A stretch of 64,000 bases of DNA from Gemmatimonadota bacterium (GTDB lineage: Bacteria; Gemmatimonadota; Gemmatimonadetes; Longimicrobiales; Gaopeijiaceae). Location of the stretch: positions 1-64,000 of the forward strand of contig JAPPNN010000022.1 in assembly GCA_028873815.1 (NCBI GenBank), read 5' to 3'. A model generated the notes under the pieces. It was not told the DNA's origin, ran no database searches, and saw nothing but the letters and a program-made list of their open reading frames with translations. Below are positions 11,572-20,285 of the stretch, in pieces (position 1 is the stretch's first letter; every line of letters begins with the position of its first letter). Made by a program: the position numbers and the translations under genes.

Positions 11572-12591
11572 ATGCCGGGAAAGCAGCGGTCCGAGAACCC
11601 GAAACACGACGCGTCGTACAAGAACTTCTTCACCCACCATCGAACCGTCGCCGACACCCTGCGCGCGGCTGCGGGCGACATCGCCCAGCACCTCGAATTC
11701 GCTACCCTGGAACAGATGCCGGCCAGTTTCGTCACCGAGCACCTCGGCCAGCGGCACACCGATATGCTCTGGCGAATCGGGACTGTCGGCGGCGATTGGG
11801 TCTACATCTTCATCCTGCTGGAGTTCCAGTCCACCGTCGACCGCCGCATGGCACTGCGCATGATGGACTACACCGCCACAATCTGGCTACGGCTCGGCAA
11901 GAAGGACCTCGGGCCCGGCGGTGAGTACCCCTACGTTCTCCCGGTCGTCATCTACAACGGGGAGCGGCGCTGGACCGCGGCAACCGATATCGGCGACCTG
12001 GTCGGCGCGGTGCCCGGCGAACCGCTTGGATACCGGCCCCGCCTCCGGTATCTTCTCGTTGAGGTGCGCACGCAGGATTCGGCCTCGCTGCCGCAGGAAA
12101 ACGTCCTCGCGATGATCGCGAGGTTCGAACAGGCTCCCACGGCCGGGGTCCTGGAGGAACTGGTGGGCTCTCTGGGGACCCGCCTCGAAGTGGTTGGGGA
12201 GCCGGAACTCAACCCCGTCTTCTGGACATGGATTGAACTGGTATTGACGCTGCGGCACGGTTCCACGGGCGAGAGACTCCGGCGGACACTGCGAAAGAGA
12301 AGAGAGGAACGGGGCACAATGACGTTGATCGAGCGGGCGCGGAAGTGGGGCGAAGAGCGGGACCGACTGTGGCTACAGAAAGGCATCGAGCAGGAGCGGC
12401 AAGCATCGATCCAGCGGGAGCGCGAACTGGTTCACCGGATGGTGGGTCGCAGGTTTGGTCCGCGCACCGCCCAACAACTCCTGCCGATACTTGGAACGCT
12501 CTCGGACCAGGAAGATATCGCGCTCATCGCCGACGCACTGATCGAATGCGAGACCGCCGCAGAGTTCCTCGCGCGGGTCCAGGGGGTTTGA
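11572..12591 (+). CDS. Rpn/YhgA-like PD-(D/E)XK nuclease family protein
   Basis: 339 residues of the recombination-promoting nuclease (Rpn, transposase_31/YhgA-like) family, whose studied members are DNA endonucleases linked to RecA-independent recombination. The N-terminal HDASYKNFF block is typical. The nuclease core shows Asp64 in HTDMLW and Glu84-x-Gln86 in LLEFQ, the E-x-Q form of the motif. The C-terminal half (about 250-339) is charged and helical. The start at 11572 has GGGGAAG upstream; an earlier in-frame ATG would add a Pro/Arg-rich leader without support. It stands alone between the esterase and the amidohydrolase, so context gives no partner. Such genes often behave as mobile or orphan genes. 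Confidence 0.82.
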   Translation: MPGKQRSENPKHDASYKNFFTHHRTVADTLRAAAGDIAQHLEFATLEQMPASFVTEHLGQRHTDMLWRIGTVGGDWVYIFILLEFQSTVDRRMALRMMDYTATIWLRLGKKDLGPGGEYPYVLPVVIYNGERRWTAATDIGDLVGAVPGEPLGYRPRLRYLLVEVRTQDSASLPQENVLAMIARFEQAPTAGVLEELVGSLGTRLEVVGEPELNPVFWTWIELVLTLRHGSTGERLRRTLRKRREERGTMTLIERARKWGEERDRLWLQKGIEQERQASIQRERELVHRMVGRRFGPRTAQQLLPILGTLSDQEDIALIADALIECETAAEFLARVQGV

Positions 12592-12621
12592 CACGACGGC
12601 GGCTCGGGCCCCACCCCCGCC

Positions 12622-14058
12622 TCACCGCATGCCCACCAGCCCCTTCACAGCATCGGTGAGCTTTTTCGCGTCGTAGCCCAGACCGTCCTTGAAAACCAGC
12701 CGCACGTTGCGTATGTCGGATGCATTGCTGCCGATGTCGCCCTCGATCACGAGCAGGTCCGCGAGCTTGCCCGCGGTCACCGTACCCACCTCGTCGTCCA
12801 TGCCGATCACCCTCGCGCCGTTGGCGCTCACGATCTGGACCGCGGTGGCCGCCTCGAAGCCCGCCTGCACGAGGAGTTCGAAGTTGCGCTGGTCGCCGTA
12901 GCCGGGAAGCGCGCCCCACGCGGGGTCGACGCCCGCCGCGAGCAGCCCGCCCGCCTCCACGAAGCGGCGTTCGAAAGCGAACATGTTGTGCAGGAGGTCA
13001 ATCATCCACTCCGTTATCCCCGACCGAATCACCTGTCGGCGCTCCATTTCGGTCTGGACCACGTGATCGGGGAGCGCTTCGAGATCCCTCGCCGTGAGGT
13101 CCGGGGCGGCCGGAGTCGCCTGCTCCGCGATGGCCAGCGTCGAGGTGATGGCCACACCCGCCTCGATGATCTCGTCGATCGTGACGTCCACGGCGGCGCT
13201 GTTGACGTCGAGTTCGGCCAGCGAAAAAGCGAGGTTGGGACTGCACTTGTCGGGCTCGCGCGTGGCATCGAAGTCCGAGTTGGCCCAAAGGCTGTGCTCC
13301 AGGTTGTCAATGCCCAGCGCCGTGGCCTCGCGGAAACTCACGGAGCACAGGTGGCCCATGACCTTGATCCCCTGCCTGTGAGCTTCGTCGATGATGGCGC
13401 TCAAGGCCGCCCGCGAGATCTGCGTGTAGACCTTGACCCACTCCGCCCCTTCCGCAGCCCAATACCGGACGTATCGCCGCGCGGCCTCCTCGTCCCGGAT
13501 CACATACATCCCCAGGTCCCTGAGCCGCTCGTCCGGCCCGGGACTGATCACGTACGGTGCCGTGATGACGATGCGCGGACCGGGCACCTCGCCCCGCTCG
13601 ACCGCGCCCTTGAGCGAGATGTCCTGATACGGCGACATGCTGCCGGTGGTCCGCACCGTCGTGACGCCGGCTCCCAGGTACAGGCGCGGCCCCGAGTACT
13701 GCATCTGCGCGACCCTCGGGGTGTTCTGGTAGTAGTACAGGTGGTTGTGGAGGCCGACCATGCCGGGCATGACCGAGTGGCCCGCCAAGTCCAGGCGCTC
13801 CGCATCGGCGGGGATGTCGACCGCGCCCGCTGCGCCGACCGCCTCGATGCGGTTCCCGCGGATGACAATGGTCTGGCCGGCCTGCGCCGGGCCGCCGGTC
13901 CCGTCGAAAAGGAGCACGTTTTCGAGCGCCACGACGGGCGCCGAGACGCTCAGGTAGGACCGTACCTCGTCAGAAAGTGTGCTTCGGTCCTGGCTGTTCG
14001 CCTGACCGGGGTGAAGCGCGATCGCCACGGCAGCGAACACCCATGTGCAGTTCCGCAT
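12622..14058 (-). CDS. Exported metal-dependent amidohydrolase (imidazolonepropionase-like)
   Basis: 478 residues of the amidohydrolase superfamily, TIM-barrel hydrolases of C-N bonds; close relatives include secreted prolidase-like and imidazolonepropionase-like enzymes. The signal peptide is about 1-22. The dinuclear metal site is complete: His104 and His106 (GLHNH), Lys209 as the likely carbamylated ligand (EWVKVYT), His236 (GHLCS), His255 (LEHSLW) and Asp378 (AAGVDP). The start at 14058 has CAAGGAG six bases upstream. Divergent from the broken S9 gene, with 81 bp between starts. It probably works on a peptide-derived amide, given the peptidases around it, but the substrate is not visible. 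Confidence 0.85.
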   Translation of the reverse strand: MRNCTWVFAAVAIALHPGQANSQDRSTLSDEVRSYLSVSAPVVALENVLLFDGTGGPAQAGQTIVIRGNRIEAVGAAGAVDIPADAERLDLAGHSVMPGMVGLHNHLYYYQNTPRVAQMQYSGPRLYLGAGVTTVRTTGSMSPYQDISLKGAVERGEVPGPRIVITAPYVISPGPDERLRDLGMYVIRDEEAARRYVRYWAAEGAEWVKVYTQISRAALSAIIDEAHRQGIKVMGHLCSVSFREATALGIDNLEHSLWANSDFDATREPDKCSPNLAFSLAELDVNSAAVDVTIDEIIEAGVAITSTLAIAEQATPAAPDLTARDLEALPDHVVQTEMERRQVIRSGITEWMIDLLHNMFAFERRFVEAGGLLAAGVDPAWGALPGYGDQRNFELLVQAGFEAATAVQIVSANGARVIGMDDEVGTVTAGKLADLLVIEGDIGSNASDIRNVRLVFKDGLGYDAKKLTDAVKGLVGMR

Positions 14059-14139
14059 TTGCCACTCCTTGCCCGGGGTCTCTGGTCCCTTGCAGGGTAG
14101 AGGGGCGCGTTCAGTCCGTAAAGAGCATTGGAGCAAGCC

Positions 14140-16040
14140 ATGATCCGGTTCCGGCCCCCCCTGATCACTTCCCTTTTGCTGGTGGCAGCCCTCGTCCCAC
14201 CTGCCTCTGCCCAGGTCGCACCGGACCAGGTGGCCGCATATCAGCGCTATCTCGACTTCGGCTCGCTGATCGAAGGCGGCCGCGTCACGCCCAACTGGAT
14301 GCCCGACGGCAACAGCTTCTGGTACGCGGAGGGCGGTCCGCAGCACACCGTCATACACCGGGTCGATCCCGCAACGGGCGTGGTCGAGGAGTTGTTCGAC
14401 ACACCCCGGCTGCGCGCTGCGCTCACGGACGCGCTGGGACACGAGCCCGCGGGCCTGGGCGTGCCATTCCGCCAGCTGGCTTTCGTCGGTCCCGCGTCCG
14501 TGCAGTTCACGGTGGAGGGGCAGACGTTCGTGCTGGATCTGGACACGTACGCCGTCGAGAGGCAGCGCACGCCTTCCTCGCTGGGACTCGTCTCATACCT
14601 GGTCAGCGAGGCGGACCGCGTCACGCCCCGGACCTTCATCCGCGAAGTCTTCCAGGGTCTCGGGCCCAGGCCATACCCCGAGCGGCTGTCGCCCGACGGC
14701 CAGTGGTTCGTCGGACTGGACAATCACAACCTGACGCTGCGCGCCACGGTCGATGGCCGGGTCGTGCCGGTCACGGAAGACGGCAACGAATTCGAGCAGT
14801 GGGACGTGGAGACCACGCTGTGGAATCCGTGGTCACCGGACGGGACGGTTGGCGGCACCTGTACCTGTACGACCTGGACGGAAACCTGGTCCGGCGGCTC
14901 ACCGAGGGTGATTTCCCCGTCGAGGCCGTAGTCGGCGTCGACCAGGAGGGCGGGTGGGTGTATTTCACGGCGCAGACCGATCCGGAGCGGCCATACGACC
15001 TGCACCTGAACCGCGTGACCCTCGACGGGACCGACCGGACGCAGCTGACCGAGGGCAAGGGGCGTCACAACGTGGCCATGGCGCCTTCGCACGGCTACTT
15101 CGTGGACACCTATTCGTCGGTGGACACCCCGCCCCGCTCCGTGCTGCGCCGCGCCGATGGCGAACTCGTGCTGACGCTGTCGGAAGCCGACACCGGTCGG
15201 CTGGAAGGGGTGGGTTGGACGCCCCCGCGCGAAGTCGTGGTGAAGGCGGCGGACGGGGAGACCGACCTGTGGGCGACGATGTACCTGCCCTACGACTTCG
15301 ACCCGTCGCGGCGCTATCCGGTGGTCGAGTACATCTACGGCGGTCCTCAGACCACCACGCGGCCGATGGGTTTCGGGGGCGAGCCGTTCTCCGGCCTCGG
15401 GAGCGACTTCGCGCGGATCGGCAACTTCAACCGGGCCCTGGCCAACCTGGGGTTCGCGGTGGTGATTCTCGATGGCCGCGGGACGCCCGGACGTTCGAAG
15501 GCTTTCCACGATGTGATCGTCAGGAACTGGGGCAAGCCCGTGATCGACGATCATGCCGCGGCGATCCGGCAGCTGATCGACCGCTTCGATTTTCTCGACG
15601 GCGACCGCGTGGCGATCATGGGCGCGTCGTGGGGCGGGTACTATTCGACACGCGCCATCCTGCAGGAGCCGGATCTCTACAAGGTGTGCATCAGCGAGGT
15701 CCCCGGGTACGACATGTACGCCTTCCACCTCTACGAGCCGTACCTCGGCATGCCCCAGGAGAACCACGAGTACTACGAGGCGGCGAATGTCTTCCGGATG
15801 GCCCCCGGTCTGAAGGGCAAGCTATTGCTGACCGGCGGAATCAACGACACCGGCACGCAGGCGGACCTCTTCCAGATGTCGGAGACGCTCGTCCGGGCCG
15901 GGATCCAGCACGACATGATGGTCTACGCCAACACCGGGCATGGGGCGTTCGGTCAGACCGGCGAGTACAACATGGAGTTGAAGAAGAACTACCTGGTGAA
16001 GCACTTGTTGAGCGCTCGCGTCCCGGGAGTCGATCGTTAG
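14140..16040 (+). pseudogene. DPP IV-like S9 peptidase gene broken by an internal deletion
   Basis: The N-terminal part (signal peptide ending ASA-QV, then a propeller start as far as NPWSPDG) reads in one frame from 14140 and then runs into nonsense, stopping at 14931. The catalytic part begins at RDGWRHLYLYD near 14841 in another frame and runs to 16040, with an intact triad (Ser in GASWGG, Asp in GGIND, His in TGHGAFG). In the intact relative at 2912-5242, 146 residues separate the WSPD and RDGW positions; here they are fused over the same bases. So roughly 440 bp are missing and the frame is broken. RBS GGAG lies six bases before the ATG at 14140. A sequencing error alone would not explain the missing blades. 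Confidence 0.8.
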
Positions 16041-16084
16041 AGGGCCCTGCGGGCGAGGGCGCGGACCCTTTTTGCGGCTGGCGA

Positions 16085-16108
16085 ATACTAAACATACTGG
16101 CTTAGTAT
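16085..16108. promoter_or_regulatory. 24-bp palindrome, site B (orphan)
   Basis: Arms ATACTAA and TTAGTAT are perfect and ten bases apart, in the same 24-bp frame as the other sites. It lies between the 3' ends of two converging genes (stops at 16040 and 16130), so it regulates neither in the usual way. It could be the leftover control region of a lost minus-strand gene. Confidence 0.5.
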
Positions 16109-16129
16109 CCGGACCCGTGGTTCAGGGTC

Positions 16130-17392
16130 TCAGTCGTCTCCCGGCGGCGCCAGAAGTCGAATAGCCACGGCTCGGGGAACGTCGAATTGGTCCAGCCGGC
16201 GCAGCAGGACCAGGTCGTCCCGCGCGTCAAGCAGGGTATCCTCGCCGTCCATTCTGACTGTGAAGAGCAGTTCCTGCCGGTCGATGTCCCACACACGCCA
16301 GATCACGCTGTCTTGATTCGGAAGTTGATAATCCCTGACCCAAAGCCGTTCGTCGAAGTCGGTCAGGAGGGCGTCGATCGCAGGGGCCACTTCGTTGATC
16401 GGCCAGTCGTCAAGATCGGACTCCTCGGATTCGTCAAAACCTCTCGGCTCAAACGGAATCGAACCGGACGCGGCGGCCTTGTCGAACTGCTCCGCGAACT
16501 GCTGCCACTGCGCCACGAGCACCTGCCGCCCGGCCGCCCTGGCGTCCGGCACCGGCACACCCGCCGGCATGGGGATCTGCGCAACCTCTCGACCGTTCCA
16601 GTCCAGCACAGCAATGGAGCCGCGGTGGGTTTCGGCGATGATGAGACCGTCTTCGGTCGCGGCCTGCAGGGTTCTATGGTTGAATACCACGGCACCGCTT
16701 CGCTTTGATCCGTAGTAGTGCTCGTTCCCCTCGGCCTCCGCAAAAAGCTCAAGCTCACCGTCGTCCCGCACGGTGACGTAGTTGGCGACATTCCAGGTTC
16801 GCCCTTCGTAGTTTCTCCCGAAGTTGTCGATTCCATCACGGAAGACGACGCGGCCGTCCGGATGAACGGCCACCGGATACGCGTTGAAGAAGCCTTGTAA
16901 CGCGGCCTCAAGAAAGCCCTGGGCGCGCACAAACTCGCCGTCGCGCGAGACCAACGACAGGCGTTGACGTTGGACATCCCAAGCTGCGATGCCATGAGGC
17001 GTGCGAACTGCGCGGCCGATGTGACGGAACTCCCTCGGTCCTTCCCCCTCCCTGCCGACCACCTGAGTCCCGCCGGAGGAAAGGTCGATCAAGTGGATCT
17101 CGCTGCGTTCCACCAGGGCGAGACCGCTGTCCGGAAGGAAGAAGCCGGCTACGACAGAACTCAGTTCGCTGAGGTCCGGATGCTCCGACGAATCAAAAGC
17201 CGATTGGCCCGTTGGGCGCAGCGCGGCGAGGGTTTCCGCCGATGGGCCGCCGTCCTCCCCGTTCCCGCAACCCCCGAGCGCGATCAGTGCGCCGAGCGCG
17301 ATCGGAAAAGGAAGGAATGACCCGGTCGCGGCCCGTGGGAACCACCATCGGATGCGAGAACCGAGGTCGCGTCGCCTGCTGATAGTAAACAT
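16130..17392 (-). CDS. Six-bladed beta-propeller lipoprotein
   Basis: 420 residues. A hydrophobic segment is followed by the lipobox LGGC with Cys42 as the lipidated residue, so the protein is exported and membrane-anchored. The rest has NHL/BF-type propeller strands (IHLIDLSSGGTQVVGREGEG, TPHGIAAWDVQRQ, SIAVLDWNGREV). No catalytic motif is present; such proteins probably bind peptides or carbohydrates. It is related to the fragment at 1553-2068 and to the protein at 34212-35372. The only upstream ATG is at 17392, giving a 41-residue leader before the Cys. This start codon lies inside palindrome C, with no ribosome binding site, so a leaderless or very short-leader mRNA is likely. Confidence 0.75.
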   Translation of the reverse strand: MFTISRRRDLGSRIRWWFPRAATGSFLPFPIALGALIALGGCGNGEDGGPSAETLAALRPTGQSAFDSSEHPDLSELSSVVAGFFLPDSGLALVERSEIHLIDLSSGGTQVVGREGEGPREFRHIGRAVRTPHGIAAWDVQRQRLSLVSRDGEFVRAQGFLEAALQGFFNAYPVAVHPDGRVVFRDGIDNFGRNYEGRTWNVANYVTVRDDGELELFAEAEGNEHYYGSKRSGAVVFNHRTLQAATEDGLIIAETHRGSIAVLDWNGREVAQIPMPAGVPVPDARAAGRQVLVAQWQQFAEQFDKAAASGSIPFEPRGFDESEESDLDDWPINEVAPAIDALLTDFDERLWVRDYQLPNQDSVIWRVWDIDRQELLFTVRMDGEDTLLDARDDLVLLRRLDQFDVPRAVAIRLLAPPGDD

Positions 17393-17405
17393 TTATGTTT
17401 AGTGT
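17382..17405. promoter_or_regulatory. 24-bp palindrome, site C over a start codon
   Basis: Half sites ATAGTAAACA and TGTTTAGTGT around four bases. The minus-strand ATG of the propeller gene (17392) falls inside the right half. With a -10-like TAGAAT at 17411-17416, the expected start of transcription is near 17404, so a bound protein would cover it. Confidence 0.55.
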
Positions 17406-17410
17406 TGACG

Positions 17411-17416
17411 ATTCTA
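17411..17416 (-). promoter_or_regulatory. Likely -10 element of the propeller gene
   Basis: On the minus strand this reads TAGAAT, five of six matches to the sigma-70 -10 consensus, 19 bases before the ATG at 17392. No good -35 is found at 16-18 bp. It sits between palindromes C and D. Confidence 0.4.
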
Positions 17417-17441
17417 ATACTTAACATGTCAGTTAAGTATT
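17416..17441. promoter_or_regulatory. Palindrome, site D with 10-bp arms
   Basis: AATACTTAAC and GTTAAGTATT are perfect 10-bp inverted repeats six bases apart, the best conserved member of the six-site family. It covers the region where the -35 of the 17392 promoter should be, which fits repression together with site C. Confidence 0.6.
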
Positions 17442-17443
17442 GG

Positions 17444-17520
17444 CGAATCGGCTCCCGGGCCATGGGCGAATCGGCTCTCACCCAGGCGGACCGGCTCCCC
17501 CCACCGGGACGAACCGACTC
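17444..17520. repeat. Four phased 11-bp direct repeats
   Basis: Units of the form CGRAYCGRCTC start at 17444, 17467, 17487 and 17510, that is 23, 20 and 23 bp apart, about two turns of DNA. The first two are identical (CGAATCGGCTC). They lie between palindrome D and the 17532 palindrome in a noncoding region, so they could be a protein-binding array upstream of the propeller gene. Confidence 0.5.
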
Positions 17521-17531
17521 CCCGTGATTGA

Positions 17532-17549
17532 CAACTAATATAATAGTTG
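17532..17549. promoter_or_regulatory. Palindrome CAACTA / TAGTTG
   Basis: Perfect 6-bp arms around ATATAA, 45 bp beyond the 3' end of the beta-lactamase-family gene and 140 bp upstream of the propeller gene. It looks loosely like BlaI/MecI-type operators but does not match their TACA/TGTA core. Confidence 0.4.
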
Positions 17550-17594
17550 CCATTCGGGAGGAACCGCGCCAGTGCGCCGGCCAGCTACCAGCTA

Positions 17595-19241
17595 CTAACC
17601 CCCACCCCCCTCCCCCCGCGCCGGCGGGAACATAATGGCGCTCGACCCCGGAAAACGCGCCCCGAGCTCCCCCAGGATCACCTCCGCCTCCTCAACCGTC
17701 ACCCGGCTGGCGTCCGACGACCAGAAGCCGTTGACCTCTTCATATCCGAACCCCGCCTCGCGGATGTCGCTCACCCCCGCCCTGAAACCCTCCGGATCCC
17801 AGTCCTCCCTGCCCCCCGGCCGGACCCGCGTCGACGCGATCGCCTCCTCCAGCCCCTCGTCCGGGATCTCGCCCTCGACACCTACGAACATCCTGAACAT
17901 CGCGGCATAGGTCACACCCCGGACGTAGGATACCTTCCACGCCCACTCGGCCGACGCCGCCGTCGGGTCCACATCCGGCGGCTCGCCCATCAGCCAGTCC
18001 TCGACGAAGTCGGTAATCATCCCACCCTCCGGCGACGCGTCCGGCAGACTCCACTGGTTGTGCGCCACCATCAGCGTCACCCCCAGCTCTGGCCATCCGT
18101 ACCCCTCCGTCCGCCAGCCGAACATGTGGCCCCCGGCGTGCGCGAACGACATGCTCCGCGCCCCGTGATTCCGCAGGCGCCACACCAGGCCGACCTGGAT
18201 CCCCGGACCAATCTCCTCGTCGTACTGCGGCGTCAGCATCTCGGTCACGGTCCCGGCCTCGAGCACCCGATAGCCGTCGTACTCGCCGCCGTTCATCATG
18301 GCCGTCAGCAGCCGGATGTGATCGGCCGGCTTCGCCACCACTCCCCCCGCCGGATAGTGGCTGAAGTACAGCGGCACGCTCGGGACCCACGCCGAACCCA
18401 TGCGCGCATACCCCGTGCTCATGTTCTCCCAGATGTCCGGCCGCACGTAGTCCTCGTGCTGCGCGGGCGGATACTGCGACGACACCATCCCCAGCGGATC
18501 CATGATGTGCCGCTGCACGTAGTCCGAGAACGAAAGCCCGTCCGGGTTGGCCGTCTGCACGATGAGGCCCAGCGTCGCGATGCCGGGGTTGGAGTAGTTG
18601 AACTGAGCTCCGACCTTGCCGATCCAGAACGGAGTTGTCCCCCCGAGCAGTGGGCTTGTGTCGCTGGCGTAGCTTGCCCTGAGTGCTTCTTCGAGCGGCA
18701 CGGGCTTGTCCCATACCCCCTTGGCGCCGCCGCCGGAAAGCCCGGAACGATGGGTGAGCAGATCGTGGACGGTGACGTCGCGGTCGCCGAGCGGGTTGTG
18801 CACCTCGAACGGCAGGTGCCGGCTGATCGGGTCGTCCAGCGCGATCACGCCCCGGTCGACCAGGTGCATGATCGCCGTGGCCGTGTAGGTCTTCCCCAGC
18901 GAGCCCGAGTGGTACACGGTCTCGGGCGTCATCGGCTTGCCGGCCGCCACGTCCGCCCACCCGAAGCCGGCCTCCCAGATGAGCTCGCCCCGGTAGCCCA
19001 TGGCGAGGTTGAGGCCGGGGGTGCCGTGCGCGCGCATGGCGTGCAGCACGTAGTCGCGCGTGGCGTCGATGAGCCGGCTTTCGAAGGGTCGGTCGGCGTA
19101 GACGGTCTCCGTGATGGGGATGTCGGAGTCCGCGGTGGAGGCGCCTTGGGGCGATTCGCATCCTGCCATGGCCGCCATCGATGCGAAGAGCACTAGGAGG
19201 CGCGCGGCGAGGGACATCGGGGAGCAGCGTCGGTGAGTCAT
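17595..19241 (-). CDS. Beta-lactamase-family serine hydrolase lipoprotein
   Basis: 548 residues. A lipoprotein signal ends at AMAGC (Cys28 from this start). The serine hydrolase domain has Ser114-Leu-Gly-Lys117 (the SxxK motif), Tyr216-Ser-Asn218 (the YxN motif) and a HAGG box where KTG lies in class C enzymes. This pattern belongs to the class C-like esterase/D-aminopeptidase/DD-peptidase group and is not evidence of antibiotic resistance. The last 150 residues form an extra domain I do not recognise. The start is unsure: ATG at 19241 or 19217 are both possible and neither has a clear RBS; the latter gives a more typical short lipoprotein leader. It precedes the propeller gene on the same strand, but 202 bp of regulatory sequence separates them. 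Confidence 0.8.
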   Translation of the reverse strand: MTHRRCSPMSLAARLLVLFASMAAMAGCESPQGASTADSDIPITETVYADRPFESRLIDATRDYVLHAMRAHGTPGLNLAMGYRGELIWEAGFGWADVAAGKPMTPETVYHSGSLGKTYTATAIMHLVDRGVIALDDPISRHLPFEVHNPLGDRDVTVHDLLTHRSGLSGGGAKGVWDKPVPLEEALRASYASDTSPLLGGTTPFWIGKVGAQFNYSNPGIATLGLIVQTANPDGLSFSDYVQRHIMDPLGMVSSQYPPAQHEDYVRPDIWENMSTGYARMGSAWVPSVPLYFSHYPAGGVVAKPADHIRLLTAMMNGGEYDGYRVLEAGTVTEMLTPQYDEEIGPGIQVGLVWRLRNHGARSMSFAHAGGHMFGWRTEGYGWPELGVTLMVAHNQWSLPDASPEGGMITDFVEDWLMGEPPDVDPTAASAEWAWKVSYVRGVTYAAMFRMFVGVEGEIPDEGLEEAIASTRVRPGGREDWDPEGFRAGVSDIREAGFGYEEVNGFWSSDASRVTVEEAEVILGELGARFPGSSAIMFPPARGEGGGG

Positions 19242-19364
19242 GATCGCATCCGGGAGTGAGTGGCCGATGCGGAGATGATACGCGTGGCAGCCCACCGGTG
19301 ACACCCGCGCCACTCCGGACCCACGCTCTGCCCGGACTCGCGCGGGTCTCCCACTGCGCACCGC

Positions 19365-20180
19365 TCAGGCGATGGTCCGCTGCAGCACGGTGCGGACCCG
19401 CGGGGTCGCATCTTCAAGGAGCCGTTTCCGGTAGGCGTCGCCACCCGGGTCATCCGGGTAGTGCAGGCTGGACCCGGCCGCGAGCAGCGTCTTGACCAGC
19501 TCCACATAGGCGTCCTGGCGCTCGTGGGCGCCGCCGGAAAACCGGGAGCCGTGGACGGCCCAATGCAGCGGCGACGAATCGTGCACATCCTCGAAGATGT
19601 CGAGCGGCGCCCCGGCATCGATCAACAGGCGGGCGTTGGCGGGCTGGCCGAACCAGGCGGCCTGGTGTAGCGGCGTCCCGGAGTCGAGACCGCTCGCGGT
19701 CAGGTCTGCGCCGGCCTCGATCAGGAACGCTACGGGCCCCGGGTCGTTGCGGCCGGCGACATCTGCCAACAGACGGTCCTCCTCGGGGTTGCCGGTTCGG
19801 GCCACGCCGGAGTGCGCGGCGAGGATGGCGCCGGCTTCATCGAGGCGGCCGTTTACGACCGCAACTGCGAATCGGTCGGCATGGTTCAGTTCGGTGTCGG
19901 CCCCACGCTGGACGAGCAGGGCGGCGACATCGTCGAAGCCGCGCCGGACAGCGTGTGCGTATGCGGTCTTGCCGCCCGCCGTGGGCGCATCGATGTCGGC
20001 GCCGTGAGCAAGGAGAACGTCGACCGCCGAAGCGCGGCGGCGGCGCGTGGCCGTGTGAAGCGGGGTCTCGCGGTGCGGCTCGTCACGCCCGTTCGGGTCA
20101 GCGCCCTCGTCGAGCATGCGACGGAGGACCGCGTCGCCGTCGGCGCCGTAGTGGCAGTCCAGGAAATCGTGAAGCGTCAT
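19365..20180 (-). CDS. Ankyrin-repeat protein, probably cytoplasmic
   Basis: 271 residues, almost entirely ankyrin repeats. Repeat starts can be seen at RETPLHTATRRRRASAVDVL, then GKTAYAHAVRRGFDDVAALL, DSGTPLHQAAWFGQPANARL and DSSPLHWAVHG. There is no signal peptide, unlike the three exported ankyrin proteins later in the window. Ankyrin repeats bind other proteins; the partner is unknown. The chosen ATG at 20180 gives a compact protein starting just before the first helix. The frame is open far upstream only because it lies opposite the gamma-glutamyltransferase gene. Divergent from that gene, with 105 bp between starts. Confidence 0.82.
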   Translation of the reverse strand: MTLHDFLDCHYGADGDAVLRRMLDEGADPNGRDEPHRETPLHTATRRRRASAVDVLLAHGADIDAPTAGGKTAYAHAVRRGFDDVAALLVQRGADTELNHADRFAVAVVNGRLDEAGAILAAHSGVARTGNPEEDRLLADVAGRNDPGPVAFLIEAGADLTASGLDSGTPLHQAAWFGQPANARLLIDAGAPLDIFEDVHDSSPLHWAVHGSRFSGGAHERQDAYVELVKTLLAAGSSLHYPDDPGGDAYRKRLLEDATPRVRTVLQRTIA

Positions 20181-20285
20181 GGAGTGTCCCTGGCGGGAAT
20201 GCGGGCGCTTGATCGCAGCCATCCGGCCCGCGAGGTTGACGACCAGCCTCGCGCATCGCCACACAGTCCCGCAAGGAGTGCCCCC

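Noticed and set aside
17529..17543. TTGACA followed by TATAAT as a promoter
   Set aside because: Only five bases separate the two boxes; it is better explained as part of the CAACTA/TAGTTG palindrome.
17595..19241. Antibiotic-resistance beta-lactamase
   Set aside because: The SxxK and YxN motifs place it in the wide class C-like serine hydrolase family, but the HAGG box and extra C-terminal domain do not indicate a resistance enzyme.
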